Below are positions 30,855 through 38,461 of a DNA stretch of 38,461 nucleotides, in pieces (position 1 is the first letter of the stretch; every line of letters starts with the position of its first letter). A program made the position numbers and the translations under genes. The stretch comes from Planctomycetota bacterium. GTDB taxonomy: Bacteria > Planctomycetota > SZUA-567 > H5-PLA8. Location of the stretch: assembly GCA_026184295.1 (NCBI GenBank), contig JAHCJK010000034.1, positions 1-38,461 of the forward strand. The letters run 5' to 3'. The notes under the pieces were generated by a model that had not been told where the DNA came from, did not search any database, and saw only the letters and a program-made list of their open reading frames with translations.

Positions 30855-31670
30855 TCACGCGTGGCGTTCCCGAAAGGCGCGCGGCGAGAGGCCCGTGCGC
30901 TTCTTGAACTGCGCGCTGAAGGCGTATTCGTCGGGGTAGCCCAGGCGCGCGGCGATTTCCTTGATGCGCAGGTTCTCGCGGGTAAGCAGCGCCACGGCGC
31001 GTTCGATGCGGCGGCGGATGCGGAAGTCGCGCGGCGAGAGCCCGGCCTGTTCGGCGAACTGCTTGCGGAAGGCGCTGTAGCCCATGCCCACGCGCCGCGC
31101 CACCGCCGGCAGCGCGATCCGCCCGGCCAGGTCCTCGCTGAGCACCTGCATCGCCTGCGCGATGGGCGCATCCAGCGCCGCGCCGGGCCGCGCTCGGTCG
31201 CCGCGCAGCAGCCGCACGAGGAACTGCTGCATCCGCGCGAGCACGTCGATCAGGCGCTCGTCGGGGCAGGCGCCCAGTTCCGCGCGCAGGGCGGAAAACT
31301 CCTTCGCGATCCAGCGGTCGCCGCCCACGCGCAGCACCGGGCGCGCCTGGCTGGCGAGCCCGGTCAGTTCCAGGAGTTCGAAGACCTGGCAGGGCACGGC
31401 CAGGAAGCAGCGCACGCAGTCGCTCTCCCACTTCACGTCGTGGCGTTTGCTGGGAAAGCGCTGGTACGCGTCCCCGGCCGCCAGGCGGTGCACGCGCCCC
31501 TGCGCGTCCACGTACTGCCCGCGCCCGCACAGGACGTACACCACGGCGTACTGCGGCGTCACAAAGCCGAGTTCCTCCGAGCCCGCGCGGTTCGCGGTCA
31601 CGCCGCAGCGGAACTGCGCGGCCCGGTTGCCGGCGCCCAGCCGATAGACGCTGCCCACCGTTGGAAACAT
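30855..31670 (-). CDS. AraC-family regulator
   Basis: From the ATG at 31670 (GGGAGG 8 bases upstream) this is 271 residues; an in-frame ATG at 31727 has no ribosome site and lies in the divergent promoter. The N-terminal ~150 residues form a cupin-like sensor (YAVVYVLCGRGQYVDAQGRV, AGDAYQRFPSKRHDVKW). The C-terminal ~100 have the two AraC helix-turn-helix motifs (VARRVGMGYSAFRKQFAE and IAARLGYPDEYAFSAQFKKR), ending FRERH. It is divergent from a sulfatase, so it probably activates sulfatase expression on sensing a desulfated sugar. The ligand is unknown. Confidence 0.88.
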   Translation of the reverse strand: MFPTVGSVYRLGAGNRAAQFRCGVTANRAGSEELGFVTPQYAVVYVLCGRGQYVDAQGRVHRLAAGDAYQRFPSKRHDVKWESDCVRCFLAVPCQVFELLELTGLASQARPVLRVGGDRWIAKEFSALRAELGACPDERLIDVLARMQQFLVRLLRGDRARPGAALDAPIAQAMQVLSEDLAGRIALPAVARRVGMGYSAFRKQFAEQAGLSPRDFRIRRRIERAVALLTRENLRIKEIAARLGYPDEYAFSAQFKKRTGLSPRAFRERHA

Positions 31671-31798
31671 CGCCACGCCCTCCCCCGCCCGTGTCAAAAA
31701 ATACATCTTTTTGGGCAATGGTGCCATTCTTTATTGGGGAATCGTCGTTAGCTTGGCTTCAAGTGCGGGGACAGTTTAAACAAGACGGGAGCCTGACC
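31671..31798. promoter_or_regulatory. Divergent promoter region, AraC / sulfatase
   Basis: The 128-base gap holds a plus-strand TTGGCT (31753-31758) with TTTAAA 16 bases later as a candidate sulfatase promoter. A short dyad GGCA-ATGG-TGCC (31715-31726) and an A/T-rich stretch TGTCAAAAAATACATC lie on the AraC side. A binding site for the adjacent AraC is expected here but not identified. Confidence 0.4.
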
Positions 31799-33193
31799 AT
31801 GCGACCCAACGTCGTGATGATCCTGATGGACGACCTCGGCTGGAAGGACCTCGGCTGCACCGGCAGCACCTTCTACGAGACGCCGAACCTCGACAAATTG
31901 GCCAAGCAGGGCATGCGCTTTACCGACGCGTACGCGTCCTGCCCGGTCTGTTCGCCGTCGCGCGCGAGCATCATGACGGGCAAGTACCCCGCGCGCGTGG
32001 GCGTCACCAACTTCATCGACTGGAGCGGCAAGCATCATCCCCTTCGCGGCCGCCTGATCGACGCCCCGTATCTCAAGCAGTTGCCGCAGTCCGAGATCAG
32101 CCTCGCGCGCGCGCTCAAGTCCGCGGGGTACCGCACGTGCCACGTCGGCAAGTGGCACCTGGGCGGCGAAGGCCACTTCCCGCAGGACCACGGCTTCGAC
32201 GTCAACGTCGGCGGCGGGCGCTACGGCGCGCCGATCCACGGCTACTGGAGCCCGTACAAGCTCGACAATCTGCCCGAAGGCCCCGAGGGCGAGTACCTGC
32301 CCGACCGCCTGACGCGTGAGGCCGTGGACCTGATCCGCGCCGAAGACGACCGGCCCTTCTTCCTGAACCTCTGGCACTACCTCGTCCATACGCCGATCCA
32401 GGCCAAGCCGGACGCGATCGCCTACTTCAAGGCTAAGGCCGAACGCCTGGGGCTCGACAAGGAAATGACCTTCGAAGAAGGGGACTTCTTCCCGACCGAC
32501 ATCACGCGCAAGCGGCGCATCCGCCGCCGGCTGCTCCAGTCGGATCCGGTCTACGCCGCGATGGTCAAACACATGGACGACAGCGTCGGCGCGGTGATGC
32601 AGGCGCTCGAGGAGACCGGCAAGGCCGCGAACACGGCCGTCTTCTTCACCTCCGACAACGGCGGGCTGGCGACCTCCGAAGGATCGCCCACCTGCAACCT
32701 GCCGCTGATCGAAGGCAAGGGCTGGATGTACGAAGGCGGGACGCGCGTGCCGCTGCTGGTGCGCTGGCCGGAAAAGATCCAGGCCGAGAGCGTCTGCCGC
32801 GTGCCGGTGACGAGCCCCGACTTTTACCCGACGATTCTGGAGATGGCCGGCGCCAAGCCCGACCCGAACCAGAAGGTGGACGGGGTCAGCATCCTGCCGC
32901 TCCTAACGCAGGAAGGCACGATCAAGCGCGACGCGATCTTCTGGCACTACCCGCACTACGGGAACCAGGGCGGGCGTCCGGGCGCGTCGGTGCGCGCGGG
33001 CGACTGGAAGCTGATCGAGTTCTTCGAGGACAACCACGTCGAGCTGTACAACCTGCGCGAAGACCAGGGCGAAGACCGCGATCTCGCCGCCGCGCAGCCC
33101 GAACGCACGCGCGAACTCCTCGAGATGCTGCACGCGTGGCAGGGCTCCGTGGCCGCCGTGCGCCCCGAACACAACCCCGACTGGAAGGACTAA
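31799..33193 (+). CDS. Type I sulfatase (formylglycine-dependent), no signal peptide
   Basis: From the ATG at 31799 (GGGAG 8 bases upstream) this is 464 residues. The core metal residues D11-D12 (ILMDDLGWKDLGC) and the modification site C51-S-P-S-R55 (CPVCSPSRASIMTGKYP) are intact. VGKWHLGG and FFTSDNGG complete the active site. C51 would be converted to formylglycine. The protein starts straight with the first strand and has no signal peptide, unlike most polysaccharide sulfatases, so a cytoplasmic substrate is likely. The open frame runs upstream to 31661 but has no ribosome site. It is divergent from the AraC gene. Confidence 0.9.
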   Translation: MRPNVVMILMDDLGWKDLGCTGSTFYETPNLDKLAKQGMRFTDAYASCPVCSPSRASIMTGKYPARVGVTNFIDWSGKHHPLRGRLIDAPYLKQLPQSEISLARALKSAGYRTCHVGKWHLGGEGHFPQDHGFDVNVGGGRYGAPIHGYWSPYKLDNLPEGPEGEYLPDRLTREAVDLIRAEDDRPFFLNLWHYLVHTPIQAKPDAIAYFKAKAERLGLDKEMTFEEGDFFPTDITRKRRIRRRLLQSDPVYAAMVKHMDDSVGAVMQALEETGKAANTAVFFTSDNGGLATSEGSPTCNLPLIEGKGWMYEGGTRVPLLVRWPEKIQAESVCRVPVTSPDFYPTILEMAGAKPDPNQKVDGVSILPLLTQEGTIKRDAIFWHYPHYGNQGGRPGASVRAGDWKLIEFFEDNHVELYNLREDQGEDRDLAAAQPERTRELLEMLHAWQGSVAAVRPEHNPDWKD

Positions 33194-33209
33194 GCGCGGG
33201 CGCGCTTAG
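33190..33209. terminator. Perfect palindromic hairpin joining two convergent stop codons
   Basis: CTAAGCGCG, a GG centre and CGCGCTTAG form a perfect dyad. It includes the TAA of the sulfatase (33191-33193) and the TAA of clpB on the other strand (33206-33208). No T tract follows on either side, so its terminator activity would be weak or Rho-dependent. It may act as a shared 3'-end hairpin for both mRNAs. Confidence 0.45.
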
Positions 33210-35782
33210 CCCTTCGCGAAGACCAGCCCTTCGCCGTTCGGCGCGGCGTCTACCGCGATCGTGTCGCCCTCGCCGTACTTGCCCGCGAGCAGTTCGCGCG
33301 CCAGCGGGTCGGCGAGGTGCTTCTCGATCACGCGCGAGCGGGCGCGCGCCGAAGGCGGGTCGTAGCCGGTGTCGCAGAGGTAGTTCTTGGCCGCGCGCGA
33401 GAGTTCCAGGGCCATCTTGCGGTCCGCGAAAAGCTTCGTGAAGTTCGCGAGCTGAATCTCCACGATCTTGAGCATCTCCTTCTTATCGAGCCGGTGGAAG
33501 ACGATCTGCGCCGTAAGCCGGTTGATGAACTCGGGGCGGAAGTGGTCCTTCACCGCCTGGAGTACCAGCGCGGCGCCCTTCTTCTCGTCGTCGGCCTCGA
33601 CCAGGTACTGGCTGCCCAGGTTGCTGGTAAAGATCACGATCGCGTTGCGGAAATCGACCGTGCGCCCCTGCCCGTCGGTCAGGCGCCCATCGTCGAGCAG
33701 TTGCAGGAAGACGTTCAGCACCTCCGGCGCGGCCTTTTCCACCTCGTCGCACAGCACCACGCTGTACGGGCGGCGCCGCACGGCCTCGGTCAGTTGCCCG
33801 CCCTCGTCGTAGCCGACGTAGCCCGGCGGCGCGCCGATCAGGCGGCTGACGCTGTGCTTTTCCATGTACTCGCTCAGGTCGATGCGCACGACGGCCTGGT
33901 CGCTGTCGAAGAGGTATTCCGCGAGCGCCTTGGCCAGTTCGGTCTTGCCGACGCCGGTGGGGCCGAGGAACAGGAAGCTGCCCATCGGCCGGTTCGGATC
34001 GGCCAAGCCCGCGCGGCTGCGCCGCACGGCGTTGCTGACGGCCTCGACGGCCTCTTCCTGGCCCACCAGGCGGCGGCGGATGTTTTCCTCCATGCGCAGC
34101 AGCTTCTCTTTTTCGCTCTCGAGCAGCTTGCTGACGGGGATGCTGGTCCAGCGCGAGATCACGCGGGCGATGTGCTCGTCGTTCACTTCCTCGTTCAGCA
34201 GTGCGCCGTCCTTCTGCGTTTTGCGCAAGCTGTCCTGGAGCGCGGCCGTCTCCTTCTCGAGTTCCGGAATCTTGCCGTACTTGATCTCCGCGGCCTTCTC
34301 GAGCTGCCCCTTGCGCTTGGCCAGTTCCTCGTCGTTGCGGTACTGCTCGACCTTCTCCTTCGCTTCGCGCAGCTTGGTGATGATGCTCTTCTCGTTCTGC
34401 CAGCGCGCCTTCAGCGCCTCGGCCTGTTCGCGGAACTCGGCCAATTCCTTGCTCAGCTTTTCCAGGCGGTCCTTGCTGGCGGCATCCTTTTCCTTCTTCA
34501 GCGCGGCCTGCTCGATCTCGAGCTGCATGATGCGGCGGTTCAGGTTGTCCAGGTCCGCGGGCAGGCTGTCGATCTCGATGCGCAGGCCCGAGGCCGCCTC
34601 GTCCACCAGGTCGATGGCCTTGTCCGGCAGGAAGCGGTCGGCGATGTAGCGGCGCGAGAGCGTCGCCGCGGCCACCAGCGCGCCGTCGGTGATGTGGACG
34701 CCGTGGTGGACCTCGTAGCGTTCCTTCAGCCCGCGCAGGATCGCGATGGTGTCCTCGACGCTGGGCTCCTCGACCATCACCGGCTGGAAGCGGCGTTCCA
34801 GGGCCGCGTCCTTTTCGACGTGCTTGCGGTACTCGTCCAGCGTGGTCGCGCCGATGCAGCGCAGTTCGCCGCGCGCGAGCGCCGGCTTGAGCATGTTCGC
34901 GGCGTCCGCGGCGCCTTCCGACGCGCCCGCGCCGACGATGGTGTGCAGTTCGTCGATGAAGAGGATCACCTGGCCGTTCGAATCGACGACCTCGCGGATC
35001 ACGCCCTTCAGGCGCTCTTCGAACTCGCCGCGGAACTTCGTCCCGGCGATCAGCGCGCCCAGATCCAGCGCGACGACCTTCTTGTCCTTCAGACCTTCGG
35101 GCACGTCGCCGGCCACAATGCGCCGCGCCAGGCCTTCGGCGATGGCCGTCTTGCCCACGCCCGGTTCGCCGATCAGCACGGGATTGTTCTTGGTGCGGCG
35201 CGAAAGCACCTGCATCACGCGGCGGATCTCGTCGTCGCGCCCGATCACGGGGTCCAGCTTGCCCGCGCGCGCGAGCGCCGTCAGGTCCTTGCCGTACTTT
35301 TCGAGCGCCTGGAGGCTGGCTTCGGGGCTGGCGCTGGTGACGCGCGACGATCCGCGCAAGGACTGCAAGCCCTTAAGCAATTCATCGCGATTGGCACCGG
35401 CATCCTTGAGCATGCGCGCGGTGCCGTCCTTCAGGCCGATCAGCGCGAGCAGCAGGTGCTCGGTGGAGACGTACTCGTCCTTCAGCTTCTTGGCTTCGTC
35501 TTCGACGTTGGCCAGCGCGCGCCGCAGTTCGACGCTGGGCAGCGGTTCGCCGCCGCCGCGCTGCCGCGGGAGTTTGTCCAGTGCCAGCATCGTCTGCGCC
35601 TTCAAAGCGCTCGGATCGACGCCGATCTTCTGCATTAAAGGAGAGACGAGCCCGCCGTCTTGGTTCAGGAGCGAGGCGAGCAGGTGAATCGTATCGAGTT
35701 CGGGATGCTCCGACTTCAGCGCCAACTGTGAGGCTTCCTGAAGCGCCTCCTGAGCCTTGATGGTGAATTTGTCCAATCGCAT
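33206..35782 (-). CDS. clpB: ATP-dependent disaggregase ClpB
   Basis: This 858-residue Hsp100 chaperone has the full ClpB order. An N-terminal double-Clp repeat (~1-145) is followed by NBD1 with Walker A GEPGVGKT at 205-212. A long coiled-coil middle domain (~405-520, rich in Lys/Glu) comes next, then NBD2 with Walker A GPTGVGKT at 607-614 and a C-terminal D2 domain. With DnaK it rescues aggregated proteins after heat shock. The start is ATG 35782 with AGGAGG 5 bases upstream; an in-frame GTG two codons earlier lies inside the Shine-Dalgarno spacing and is unlikely. No CIRCE element is seen upstream. Confidence 0.96.
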   Translation of the reverse strand: MRLDKFTIKAQEALQEASQLALKSEHPELDTIHLLASLLNQDGGLVSPLMQKIGVDPSALKAQTMLALDKLPRQRGGGEPLPSVELRRALANVEDEAKKLKDEYVSTEHLLLALIGLKDGTARMLKDAGANRDELLKGLQSLRGSSRVTSASPEASLQALEKYGKDLTALARAGKLDPVIGRDDEIRRVMQVLSRRTKNNPVLIGEPGVGKTAIAEGLARRIVAGDVPEGLKDKKVVALDLGALIAGTKFRGEFEERLKGVIREVVDSNGQVILFIDELHTIVGAGASEGAADAANMLKPALARGELRCIGATTLDEYRKHVEKDAALERRFQPVMVEEPSVEDTIAILRGLKERYEVHHGVHITDGALVAAATLSRRYIADRFLPDKAIDLVDEAASGLRIEIDSLPADLDNLNRRIMQLEIEQAALKKEKDAASKDRLEKLSKELAEFREQAEALKARWQNEKSIITKLREAKEKVEQYRNDEELAKRKGQLEKAAEIKYGKIPELEKETAALQDSLRKTQKDGALLNEEVNDEHIARVISRWTSIPVSKLLESEKEKLLRMEENIRRRLVGQEEAVEAVSNAVRRSRAGLADPNRPMGSFLFLGPTGVGKTELAKALAEYLFDSDQAVVRIDLSEYMEKHSVSRLIGAPPGYVGYDEGGQLTEAVRRRPYSVVLCDEVEKAAPEVLNVFLQLLDDGRLTDGQGRTVDFRNAIVIFTSNLGSQYLVEADDEKKGAALVLQAVKDHFRPEFINRLTAQIVFHRLDKKEMLKIVEIQLANFTKLFADRKMALELSRAAKNYLCDTGYDPPSARARSRVIEKHLADPLARELLAGKYGEGDTIAVDAAPNGEGLVFAKG

Positions 35783-35968
35783 AGGCACCTCCTTAACTGC
35801 ACATTCATTAACAAGGGACGTACCAGCGATGGACCGGCGCGATTTTTTATTAACCCGCTCATCGGTAGAAACTTATAGGAAGGAATACGCACCCGGTTCG
35901 CACCAAATTCCAAAGCGCTCGTGTCGTTTTGACTCGATTGGGGCGAGATGCCTTCAACTCCCTACGCC
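35783..35968. other. Intergenic region between clpB and uppS
   Basis: This stretch holds the clpB leader and promoter. An AT-rich run (TTTTTTATTAAC, near 35844-35855) and a minus-strand TATAAG (35878-35873) are candidate elements, but I cannot fit a convincing -35, a sigma-32 site or CIRCE. No gene is visible. Confidence 0.4.
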
Positions 35969-35997
35969 TTGAAGCCTTGCGCGCGCACCCGTACAAT
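35969..35997 (+). promoter_or_regulatory. Predicted uppS promoter, near-leaderless geometry
   Basis: TTGAAG (35969-35974), a 17-base spacer and TACAAT (35992-35997, 5 of 6 to consensus) stand 11 bases before the uppS ATG. Transcription would start at about 36004, leaving a 4-6 base leader. No Shine-Dalgarno is present between the -10 box and the ATG. Confidence 0.6.
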
Positions 35998-36008
35998 CCG
36001 CGCCCGCA

Positions 36009-36770
36009 ATGGCGACCACGCTCTGGCCCACCCTCGAACCGCCGGCTCCGCGCGAATTCCTCCCGCGGCACGTCGCGATCATCATGGACGGCAACGGGCG
36101 CTGGGCCAGCCGCCGCGGGCTGGTGCGCGTGCGCGGGCACGAGGCCGGGGTCGAGTCCGTCCGCGACTGCGTGCGCTACAGCGGGCAGACGCATCTCAAG
36201 GCCCTGACGCTCTACGCCTTCAGCACCGAAAACTGGAAACGCCCGCGCACCGAAGTGACCTATCTGATGCGCCTGCTGAAAAAGTACCTGATCGAAGAAC
36301 GCGACGAACTCCATGCCAATGGCGTGCGCCTGACCTCCATCGGGCGCGTCGAGGAACTCCCGAAGGACGTCCGCGAGTGCCTGGAACACGTCCAGGAACA
36401 CACGGCCGGGAACAGGGGCCTGACGCTGAGCCTCGCGCTGAACTACGGTTCGCAGGACGAGATTCGCGACGCCGCGCGCGCCCTGGCAGGCAAGGTCGCG
36501 CGGGGCGAACTGAGCGCGGACGAGATCGACGAAGCCCAGGTGGCCGCGCACCTGCACACCGCCGGGCTGCCGCCCGTGGACCTGCTCATCCGCACCGCGG
36601 GAGAACAGCGCATCAGCAACTTCCTGCTCTGGCAGGCCTCCGGCGCCGATTTCCACGTCGCGCAGCCCTGCTGGCCGGACTTCCGAAGAGCGGACCTGAT
36701 CGAAGCGATGCTGGCCTATGCGGGCCGGCGCAAGGGCGCCGCGCTGGCGGGCCCGCGCGAACCGGCGTAA
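36009..36770 (+). CDS. uppS: Isoprenyl (undecaprenyl) diphosphate synthase
   Basis: This 253-residue cis-prenyltransferase makes the C55 lipid carrier for cell wall synthesis from farnesyl and isopentenyl diphosphate. IMDGNGRWA contains the catalytic D27. Family motifs TLYAFSTENWKRP and LLIRTAGEQRISNFLLWQ are intact. The ATG at 36009 has no Shine-Dalgarno, and a TACAAT box ends 11 bases before it, so translation is probably leaderless. The next gene is cdsA, the usual uppS partner. Confidence 0.95.
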   Translation: MATTLWPTLEPPAPREFLPRHVAIIMDGNGRWASRRGLVRVRGHEAGVESVRDCVRYSGQTHLKALTLYAFSTENWKRPRTEVTYLMRLLKKYLIEERDELHANGVRLTSIGRVEELPKDVRECLEHVQEHTAGNRGLTLSLALNYGSQDEIRDAARALAGKVARGELSADEIDEAQVAAHLHTAGLPPVDLLIRTAGEQRISNFLLWQASGADFHVAQPCWPDFRRADLIEAMLAYAGRRKGAALAGPREPA

Positions 36771-36835
36771 ACGTTTTTCGTGCTATGCGTATTTCCATCT
36801 AGGAGCCATACTCGCCGCACCCTCGGGATTCCGGA

Positions 36836-37765
36836 ATGCTCCTTCAGCGCGTCTTAGCCGCCACCTTGCTTATCTGTCTGCTCACGGGTTGCATGTGCGC
36901 GGACTACTACTATTTCGAGAACAGCTACCTCCTGCATGTCATCGTGCTGGCGGGCACCTTCTTCGCCCTGCGGGAATTCTGGGCGCTCTGCCGCGCGCGT
37001 GGGCTCCAGACCTTCAGCACCTGGGGCACGTTCTCCGGGCTGATGCTGGTCGCGGCGCACTTCTGGGCGCTTCAAATCTGGAGCACGCCCGGCGACAACG
37101 TGACCGAACGGCTCATCTATCTGCACCGTGCAGACAAGATCATCACCGGCGGCATGGCCGTGGCGGTCATGGGCGTCTTCCTGCTCACGGCTCGGCGGCA
37201 TCAGTACGAGGCCAGCATTGGCGGCCTAGGCGTCACCTGCCTCGGTCTGATTTACCTCTGGTTCCTTCCCTCCTTCTTAATGAAGCTCAGGCACATGGGC
37301 GTGGATGGCCTGTTGGGCGGGCGGGACTGGTCGCACTTTGGGGCCAAGATGGTCGTGGCCACCATCGTCGTATCTAAAGGATGCGACGTCTTCGCCTACC
37401 TGGTGGGGCGAAAGATCGGTAAACACAAGGCTTTCCCGGACTTATCGCCCGGAAAGACCAAGGAAGGCGTGGCCGCCGGCATCCTGGGAAGCGTGCTGCT
37501 GGCGCTGCTGCTGCGATTGCCCTTCGTCAACGTATTAGATCCTGCTGTGTTTAACTTTATGGAAACGGTACTCTTCGGGGTTTTCATTGGATTTTCGGGT
37601 ATTTTGGGGGATCTTTCAGAGAGCCTGCTCAAGCGTTCGGCAGGGGTCAAGGATGCAAGTCACTATGTGCCTGGATACGGCGGGGTCCTGGACGTGATCG
37701 ACAGTTTGGTCGTGGCCGGACCGGTTGCCTATTTCCTCATACCCGTTATGATTCATTGGCTGTAG
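36836..37765 (+). CDS. cdsA: Phosphatidate cytidylyltransferase
   Basis: This 309-residue membrane enzyme makes CDP-diacylglycerol from CTP and phosphatidate. It has about seven or eight helices and the C-terminal family signature in altered form: ESLLKRSAGVKD followed by VPGYGGVLDVIDS. The usual text is PGHGGxxDRxDS, so the His is Tyr and the second Arg is Val. Substitutions at these places occur in PVC-type sequences as far as I recall, so the enzyme is probably active. CGGGA precedes the ATG at 36836. It lies 65 bases after uppS and 25 bases before the PhoH gene. Confidence 0.92.
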   Translation: MLLQRVLAATLLICLLTGCMCADYYYFENSYLLHVIVLAGTFFALREFWALCRARGLQTFSTWGTFSGLMLVAAHFWALQIWSTPGDNVTERLIYLHRADKIITGGMAVAVMGVFLLTARRHQYEASIGGLGVTCLGLIYLWFLPSFLMKLRHMGVDGLLGGRDWSHFGAKMVVATIVVSKGCDVFAYLVGRKIGKHKAFPDLSPGKTKEGVAAGILGSVLLALLLRLPFVNVLDPAVFNFMETVLFGVFIGFSGILGDLSESLLKRSAGVKDASHYVPGYGGVLDVIDSLVVAGPVAYFLIPVMIHWL

Positions 37766-37790
37766 GAGTGGAGGGACACCTCCCGGAGGC

Positions 37791-38461
37791 ATGAAAGCCG
37801 AAGTGCGCAAAACCATAGAGCTTGAGGACCCTGAGATTGCCCGAACCCTCTTGGGCACGGGCGACTGCCACCTGCGACGAGTTCGAGATGCCCTGGGGCT
37901 GGATATCGTGGTGCGCCGCGAACAACTCCACCTGCACGGCGACGATACGTCCGTCGATCTGGGTCTTCGTACCTTTACCGATATGCTGAACGTCGTTCGC
38001 AGCAGCCGCCGCCTGGAGGCCAGCGACGTGGACCGCATTCTGGACTCGGTGATGGAAGACCACGCCGAGCCCGACCCGCTGGCCGCTCCGCCGGCCGACG
38101 AAGCCAGCCGCCAGAAACTCTGGACGCGCGGGGGTTCGCTGGTGGGCGGGCGCGTGCGCGCGCAGTCGCCCGGCCAGGCCGAATACCTGGACGCGATCCG
38201 CCGGCACGACATTGTCTTTGCCATGGGACCGGCCGGCTGCGGCAAGACGTACCTCGCCGTGGCGATGGCCGTGGAAGCGCTGACGCGCCACCTGGTCAAC
38301 CGCCTGGTGCTGGTGCGCCCGGCCGTCGAAGCCGGCGAACACCTGGGCTTCCTGCCCGGCGACCTGCGCGAGAAGGTCAACCCGTACCTGCGCCCGCTCT
38401 ACGACGCGCTGCACGACCTCCTGAACCCGCAGCAGGTCGCTCGTTTTCAGGACCGCAACGT
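37791..38461 (+). CDS. PhoH-family ATPase, C-terminus outside the window
   Basis: The frame is open from the ATG at 37791 to the window edge (223 codons). The N-terminal ~95 residues form the KH-like domain of PhoH/YbeZ (LEDPEIARTLLGTGD, VRREQLHLHGD). The ATPase domain begins near 128 with QAEYLDAIRRHDIVFAMGPAGCGKT, Walker A at 146-153. LVLVRPAVEAGEHLGFLPGD is the family's second block. It usually works with YbeY in RNA maturation. GGAGG is only one base before the ATG. An upstream GGAGG-GACA-CCTCC hairpin (37770-37783) may affect access to it. It is co-directional with uppS and cdsA. Confidence 0.9.
   Translation, partial: MKAEVRKTIELEDPEIARTLLGTGDCHLRRVRDALGLDIVVRREQLHLHGDDTSVDLGLRTFTDMLNVVRSSRRLEASDVDRILDSVMEDHAEPDPLAAPPADEASRQKLWTRGGSLVGGRVRAQSPGQAEYLDAIRRHDIVFAMGPAGCGKTYLAVAMAVEALTRHLVNRLVLVRPAVEAGEHLGFLPGDLREKVNPYLRPLYDALHDLLNPQQVARFQDRN

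Noticed and set aside
31661..31798. A 46-residue N-terminal extension of the sulfatase
   Set aside because: It overlaps the divergent AraC start and the promoter region and lacks a ribosome site. The ATG at 31799 has GGGAG and begins exactly at the family's first strand.
1..38461. tRNA, rRNA, prophage or defence genes
   Set aside because: I found no cloverleaf-like or rRNA-like sequence, integrase, transposase, restriction or toxin-antitoxin pair in reading both strands, although a tRNA search program was not available.

Overview
The window is a high-GC (roughly two-thirds G+C), gene-dense chromosomal segment with about 31 protein genes, no rRNA or tRNA that I can see, and no phage or transposase gene. 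Several gene types suggest a bacterium of the PVC/Planctomycetes-Verrucomicrobia-Lentisphaerae kind, or an uncultured phylum with a similar gene repertoire. These are a GFTLIELLVVIAIIALLAGL pseudopilin, a GntR-LacI hybrid regulator, AraC regulators next to a sulfatase and a PhyH dioxygenase, an NHL-type secreted protein, a zinc-ribbon Ser/Thr kinase and sugar isomerase/Gfo-Idh genes. This placement is inference from gene content; no phylogenetic marker was searched.

Layout. 1-4064 (minus): a secreted beta-propeller protein cut by the window edge, its GntR-LacI regulator, and a pseudopilin with an EF-hand loop and its own terminator. 4204-5175 (minus): a D-2-hydroxyacid dehydrogenase, divergent from a secreted TPR protein (5282-7066). 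7155-15217 (plus) is a long co-directional run: NrnA phosphoesterase, sugar isomerase, Gfo/Idh oxidoreductase, a minimal lipoyl-E3BD protein, a long heptad inverted repeat, AcpS, a ketopantoate-reductase-like protein and a large Ser/Thr kinase. An EboB-like TatD hydrolase follows. 16187-20752 (minus): methyltransferase, a zinc-ribbon mini-gene inside an inverted repeat, a cyclic-nucleotide-binding protein, a ROK kinase without the zinc motif, a 410-bp repeat-filled gap, a BtuF-like binding protein and RdgB. 20884-25829: a small membrane protein, MnmA, a GT-C-like membrane protein, a methyltransferase and a PhyH dioxygenase. The PhyH gene is divergent from an AraC regulator. 26806-30806 (minus): DUF3592 protein, an MtfA-like peptidase with a long extra C-terminus and an M3-like metallopeptidase in one tight operon. 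30855-33193: an AraC regulator divergent from a sulfatase. 33206-38461: ClpB, then uppS-cdsA-phoH, the last cut by the window edge.

Two themes stand out. First, short periodic repeats sit exactly at gene borders. Two inverted-repeat elements have 30-bp arms built from related CGCRRAGN octamers (16956-17342 and 18878-19164), and one of them encloses a whole small gene. A separate heptad repeat folds into a very long hairpin within an operon (10668-10841). Second, a set of sigma-70-like promoters can be read (TTGCNN, 16-17 bp, TANANT). Two of them, at uppS and mnmA, lie so close to the ATG that the transcripts would be nearly leaderless. The most unusual gene cluster is the two-metallopeptidase operon. 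Other oddities are the stand-alone lipoyl-E3BD protein, the orphan EboB homologue and the zinc-ribbon protein with an acyl-carrier-like DSLD segment.
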